Of a stretch of DNA of 8,065 nt, positions 5,449 to 8,065 are shown piece by piece. Source of the stretch: an uncultured Kouleothrix sp. (GTDB taxonomy: Bacteria; Chloroflexota; Chloroflexia; Chloroflexales; Roseiflexaceae); NCBI GenBank assembly GCA_937858455.1, contig CALLYN010000705.1, forward strand, positions 1 through 8,065, read 5' to 3'. The position numbers and the translations under genes were made by a program. Each line of letters begins with the position of its first letter. Positions within the stretch are counted from its first letter, which is position 1. The notes beneath the pieces were generated by a model that ran no database searches, had not been told where the DNA came from, and saw nothing but the letters and a program-made list of their open reading frames with translations.

Positions 5449-6705
5449 ATGCGCGCGCAGGCCAAGCAGCTCGTTGCCGCGACAAGAAATATGCCGCTCG
5501 TTACGTATGCGACACTCGCAATCGCCGGGTGCACGATCGCCGGGATTGCGATCGGCCGCTGGCCGCTGCTACGCGCGAACCGCGCCACAATCGCGCTGAT
5601 CGGCGCGGCCGCGCTACTTGGCGCCGGCGCGCTGTCGCTCCCCCAGGCCTACGCCGCGATCGATATGAACACGCTGCTGCTGCTGTTCAGCATGATGGTG
5701 CTGAACGGCCACCTGCTGCTCGCCGGGTTCTTCAAACTTGTGGCACAGCGCGTCGTTCGGCAGGCGCACGGGCCACGTATGCTGCTGGCGCTGGTGGTGC
5801 TGTCGGCGGGGCTACTGTCGGCGCTGTTCCTGAACGATACCGTCGCTCTGATCATGACGCCGCTGGTGCTCGACATCACCGCGCGGCTGCGGCGCGAGCC
5901 GATGCCGTACCTGCTGGGGCTGGCCACCGCCGCGAATGTCGGCTCGGCCGCGACGATCACCGGCAACCCGCAGAATATCGTGGTCGGCAGCGCCTCGGGC
6001 ATCGGCTACAGCGCATTCGCGCTGGCGCTGGCGCCCACCGCGCTGATTGGCCTGGCGATCTGCTGGGGCGTGATTGTGCTGTCGTACCGCGCCGAGTTTG
6101 GCGCGGCCACGTTCGCGGTGCCCGAGGCCGAAGCCGTGCGGGTGTACCGGCCGCTGCTGCTGAAGATCGCCGTGGTGCTGCCGGGCATGCTGGCGCTGTT
6201 TCTGGCTGGCGCGCCGGTGGCGCTGGCGGCATTTCTGGCCGCTGCCGCGCTGCTGGTGACGCGGCGCATCAAGTCCGAGCGGATCTTTGCGACGATCGAC
6301 TGGGGGCTGCTGGTGTTCTTCGCCGGGCTGTTTGTCGTCACCGCGAGCCTCGACGCGCAGGGGCTGACAGGCGTGCTCTTCGTGTGGCTTCAGCCGTTCG
6401 CGCAGGCCGGGCTGGCGCCGTTCGGGCTGGCGGCCGCGCTGCTTTCGAACCTGGTCAGCAATGTGCCGGCGGTGCTGCTGCTGCGCCACCTCGTGCCGGC
6501 ATTCGCGCATCCGCAGCGCGCCTGGCTGATGCTTGCGGCGGCGTCGACGCTGGCCGGCAACCTCACGCTGCTCGGCTCGGTGGCAAACTTGATCGTCGCC
6601 GAGCTGGCCGGGCGCTGGGGCGTGCAGATAAGCTTCAGGGCGCACCTGCGCGTGGGCCTGCCGGTGACGCTGCTGACGCTGCTGGTGGCGTTTCTGCTGG
6701 TGTAG
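5449..6705 (+). CDS. Ion-transporter-superfamily permease (ArsB/CitMHS/SLC13-like)
   Basis: A polytopic inner-membrane permease of 418 aa with about ten or more hydrophobic segments. It belongs to the ion transporter superfamily that includes ArsB, NhaD, CitMHS and DASS/SLC13 carriers. The two inverted halves each carry the signature pair: FLNDTVALIMTP (128-138) and ATITGNPQNIVVG (168-180) in the first half, SNLVSNVP (333-340) and AGNLTLLGSVANLI (369-382) in the second. These correspond to the re-entrant hairpins and unwound helices that form the substrate and cation sites. The substrate (arsenite, dicarboxylate, other anion) cannot be read from the sequence; no ars or citrate genes are nearby. 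The start is uncertain: the first in-frame ATG (5449) follows a stop at 5404 and has no clear Shine-Dalgarno. ATG 5491 (Met15) would begin right before the first membrane segment. The gene ends 5 bp from the convergent sigma-factor gene. Confidence 0.87.
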   Translation: MRAQAKQLVAATRNMPLVTYATLAIAGCTIAGIAIGRWPLLRANRATIALIGAAALLGAGALSLPQAYAAIDMNTLLLLFSMMVLNGHLLLAGFFKLVAQRVVRQAHGPRMLLALVVLSAGLLSALFLNDTVALIMTPLVLDITARLRREPMPYLLGLATAANVGSAATITGNPQNIVVGSASGIGYSAFALALAPTALIGLAICWGVIVLSYRAEFGAATFAVPEAEAVRVYRPLLLKIAVVLPGMLALFLAGAPVALAAFLAAAALLVTRRIKSERIFATIDWGLLVFFAGLFVVTASLDAQGLTGVLFVWLQPFAQAGLAPFGLAAALLSNLVSNVPAVLLLRHLVPAFAHPQRAWLMLAAASTLAGNLTLLGSVANLIVAELAGRWGVQISFRAHLRVGLPVTLLTLLVAFLLV

Positions 6706-6710
6706 TCGCG

Positions 6711-7316
6711 CTAGCGGCCGAACCACTCGCGCACGGCGGGGCAGCGTTCGAGGCGCGCCACCAGGTTGCGCTTGAGCGCGTACAGATCGTCGACGCTGGC
6801 GAACAGATCGGGGTGACGCTGCTGGATGGCCTGCGGCTTCAGACCGAGTATGAATGTCTCTTCCATCAGCACATGCTCGGCCATGCCCGACAGCAGCCCC
6901 CTGATGATCGCCCACAGCTCGACGCGCGCCGCCGCCGACATCACCAGGTTCTCAGGCGTCTCGACCGGCGCGAAGCGCAAATGGCGGTGCGCGCGGTCGC
7001 GCGTGGCAAACGAGCGCGCCTCGTCGATCACCACCGCGAGCACGCAGCTGCGCAAGTACGCCAGCAGCGCTCCAACCCCGGCGAAACGCTCGAAGCGCTG
7101 GGGTGTGAGCGCGTGCCAGGCGCGCTCAAACGCGCGGTCGGCGATGTCTTCGACCGACTCGCCGAAGCATGGGTTCGGGCGGTAGCCGTGGGCCCAGCCG
7201 ATCATCAGCAGCCGGTACTGCTCGTAGATCGACGCCCAGGCTTCATCGGATCGACCAACAATGGCCTGTCGAAACAGGTCGAAAGCATCATGCTCAGAAC
7301 ACTGTAGCTGCAGCAT
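6711..7316 (-). CDS. Sigma-70 family (ECF-like) RNA polymerase sigma factor
   Basis: A 201-aa protein resembling small two-domain sigma factors. Residues about 11-105 resemble region 2, with AFDLFRQAIVGRSDEAW, then IYEQYRLLMIGWA, then DIADRAFERAW and a helix ending VIDEARS that would contact the -10 element. Residues about 130-192 resemble region 4, with METF-like spacing and a helix-turn-helix reading GLKPQAIQQRHPDLF followed by DLYALKRNLVARL, which would contact the -35 element. Similarity in region 2 is modest, so a divergent ECF or sigma-like regulator is the safest call. No anti-sigma gene is adjacent: downstream is the convergent permease 5 bp away and the upstream neighbour is unrecognised. 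The start ATG at 7316 has only a distant AAAGG, about 11 nt upstream, and lies directly against one arm of a 13-bp inverted repeat, which suggests translational or transcriptional control. Confidence 0.75.
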   Translation of the reverse strand: MLQLQCSEHDAFDLFRQAIVGRSDEAWASIYEQYRLLMIGWAHGYRPNPCFGESVEDIADRAFERAWHALTPQRFERFAGVGALLAYLRSCVLAVVIDEARSFATRDRAHRHLRFAPVETPENLVMSAAARVELWAIIRGLLSGMAEHVLMEETFILGLKPQAIQQRHPDLFASVDDLYALKRNLVARLERCPAVREWFGR

Positions 7317-7317
7317 A

Positions 7318-7378
7318 CGCGCGATCGCCTTTCAAATGTCTCGAAACCATCGGACACTTTATTAGAGGCGATCGCGCG
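7318..7378. repeat. 13-bp inverted repeat around the sigma-factor promoter region
   Basis: CGCGCGATCGCCT (7318-7330) and its exact reverse complement AGGCGATCGCGCG (7366-7378) flank a 35-nt AT-richer spacer. Each arm contains the 8-bp palindrome GCGATCGC, and the two palindromes are 47 bp apart, about four and a half helical turns. The lower arm ends one base before the sigma-factor ATG. The upper arm falls between a possible -35 (TGAACA, 7389-7384) and -10 (TAATAA, 7364-7359). It looks like a paired operator, or a leader hairpin if transcription begins further upstream. Confidence 0.75.
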
Positions 7379-7389
7379 AAATTTGTTCA
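7359..7389 (-). promoter_or_regulatory. Possible promoter of the sigma-factor gene
   Basis: On the minus strand TGAACA (7389-7384) and TAATAA (7364-7359) are separated by 19 nt. Both hexamers are imperfect and the spacing is long, so this is a tentative call. The spacer contains one complete arm of the 13-bp inverted repeat. Confidence 0.3.
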
Positions 7390-7391
7390 CT

Positions 7392-7415
7392 GCCGCAGCT
7401 GTGTGGTATGCTTGC
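7392..7415 (-). promoter_or_regulatory. Hairpin downstream of the unrecognised gene
   Basis: On the minus strand GCCGCAAGC pairs with GCTGCGGC with one bulged A (8 bp), a few bases after the TAG stop at 7418. No T-run follows, so it may protect the 3' end or act as a weak terminator only. Confidence 0.35.
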
Positions 7416-7417
7416 GG

Positions 7418-8065
7418 CTACGGCGTTTCAGCCGGGATCCAGCAGGCCTTGTAGTATTCGACGCGCACATCGGCGGCGGTAGGATCGAGCAGCGCGCCGG
7501 CGCTGGCACCGTCGAGCGGGATGACCACAAACGGGTAGCCGGGCGGGATGTAGGTTGGCAGCGCTACCCACGCGCCCGCCTGCCAGCGGCAGATCCGCAG
7601 CGCGCCCGTCATGGCTTCGCGCTCGTCGTCCAGCAGAAACAATGGGTCGGTGTAGAGCACCAGCGTCGGGCTCAGCTCGGCCGGCAGCGCGGCGTTGCTG
7701 GCGATGCCGAAGGCGTAGCCGCGCTCGCGCCCGCCGCCGGGCGCACCTGCCAGGCCGCGCGCCAGCGTCGTGACGACCTTGACCTGGCCGTATGCCTCGT
7801 TGGGCGGGCCGTCGTTCTTGAAAAACAGCATGGCGCCGCCGTCCGACGATCCGGCGGTGATCGGGTTAGCCGGCGAGGGTGTATGCGTCTGCGGCCCGCC
7901 GCCCTGCGAGAACGGGCTGATCAGGTATTTTCCACCTGGCCAGCGCAGCAGCACGTGGCCGTCGAGCGTCTTCACTGCGGTAAACTGGCTGAGCCAGCCG
8001 GGCTGGCCGGCGGCCGGCGCGACTGGCACGGCGGCGGCGCCAAGCGGGAACAGCGCGGCCTGGGC
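7418..8065 (-). CDS. Unrecognised protein, N-terminus beyond window edge
   Basis: The frame is open from the window edge to TAG at 7420-7418, giving 215 codons of C-terminal sequence. A GTG at 8029 is the first possible start inside the window, but the frame continues upstream (AQAALFPLGAAA), so I treat the gene as 5'-partial. The visible part starts with an Ala/Pro/Gly-rich stretch. It then has an apparently beta-rich region: HVLLRWPGGKYLI, a Gly/Ser-rich loop, GAMLFFKNDG, VKVVTTLARGLAG. It ends with a segment containing TLVLYTDPLFLLDD, WVALPTYIPPGYPFVVIPLDG and a final VRVEYYKACWIPAETP. There are no obvious membrane helices in the visible part and no motif I can name. An extracytoplasmic protein is plausible from composition only. 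Confidence 0.7.
   Translation of the reverse strand, partial: AQAALFPLGAAAVPVAPAAGQPGWLSQFTAVKTLDGHVLLRWPGGKYLISPFSQGGGPQTHTPSPANPITAGSSDGGAMLFFKNDGPPNEAYGQVKVVTTLARGLAGAPGGGRERGYAFGIASNAALPAELSPTLVLYTDPLFLLDDEREAMTGALRICRWQAGAWVALPTYIPPGYPFVVIPLDGASAGALLDPTAADVRVEYYKACWIPAETP

Noticed and set aside
5393..5599. Short GTG-start frame upstream of the permease
   Set aside because: Its AAGGAG overlaps the start codon, so spacing is wrong, and most of it overlaps the well-supported permease in another frame.
5529..7307. 592-codon plus-strand reading frame
   Set aside because: It overlaps the permease and the antisense of the sigma gene, is Arg/Ala/Gly-rich low-complexity, and has no family features; it is a GC-driven shadow.
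7418..8029. GTG at 8029 as the true start of the last gene
   Set aside because: The same frame stays open to the window edge and there is no Shine-Dalgarno before the GTG, so the gene most likely begins outside the window.

Overview
The window is GC-rich and carries ordinary bacterial housekeeping, signalling and transport genes with no plasmid, phage or insertion-sequence hallmarks. The gene types suggest a member of the Chloroflexota, perhaps a Roseiflexaceae/Kouleothrix-like organism. They are a Thermus-type single-zinc MetRS, a lipoprotein S41 protease with a Pro/Ser/Thr linker, and a small sigma-70-like factor of a style I associate with that phylum. This assignment is inference from protein style; no marker in the window proves it.

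Layout. (1) Positions 1-1178, minus: methionyl-tRNA synthetase, cut at its 3' end by the window edge. (2) Positions 1179-1793, minus: an unusually elaborate metG leader. A near-consensus promoter (TTGACA-18-TATAGT) is followed by three small ORFs of 35, 41 and 27 codons. The first and third are Met-rich; the second is strongly basic. A weak terminator-like hairpin follows the first. The third is followed by a 7-bp hairpin and then an 11-bp GC-rich terminator with eight T, which ends 16 nt before the metG start codon. (3) Positions 1794-2213: gene-free, lower in GC, with a perfect 15-bp inverted repeat. (4) Positions 2214-3821, plus: membrane GAF-GGDEF diguanylate cyclase. (5) Positions 3818-5245, minus: S41 lipoprotein protease, sharing a CTAG stop with the cyclase. 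(6) Positions 5449-6705, plus: ion-transporter-superfamily permease. (7) Positions 6711-7316, minus: sigma-70-like regulator with a large inverted repeat over its promoter region. (8) Positions 7418-8065, minus: C-terminal part of an unrecognised protein.

The most interesting element is the metG leader. Its geometry fits classical translation-coupled attenuation. Three Met codons clustered in the 27-codon peptide lie immediately before hairpin arm 1. Arm 2 can pair either with arm 1 or with the 5' arm of the terminator. When charged Met-tRNA is scarce, a ribosome stalled on the Met codons would mask arm 1, free arm 2 to disrupt the terminator, and let transcription enter metG. The upstream Met-rich ORF and its own hairpin may form a second attenuator in tandem. 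I know of no described metG regulation of this kind in this group; bacterial MetRS control is usually discussed in terms of T-boxes, and I see none here.

The other genes do not form an obvious pathway. The cyclase makes a second messenger, the protease acts outside the membrane, the permease moves an unidentified anion, and the sigma factor has no visible anti-sigma partner. Both convergent gene pairs meet with essentially no intergenic DNA and no terminator.
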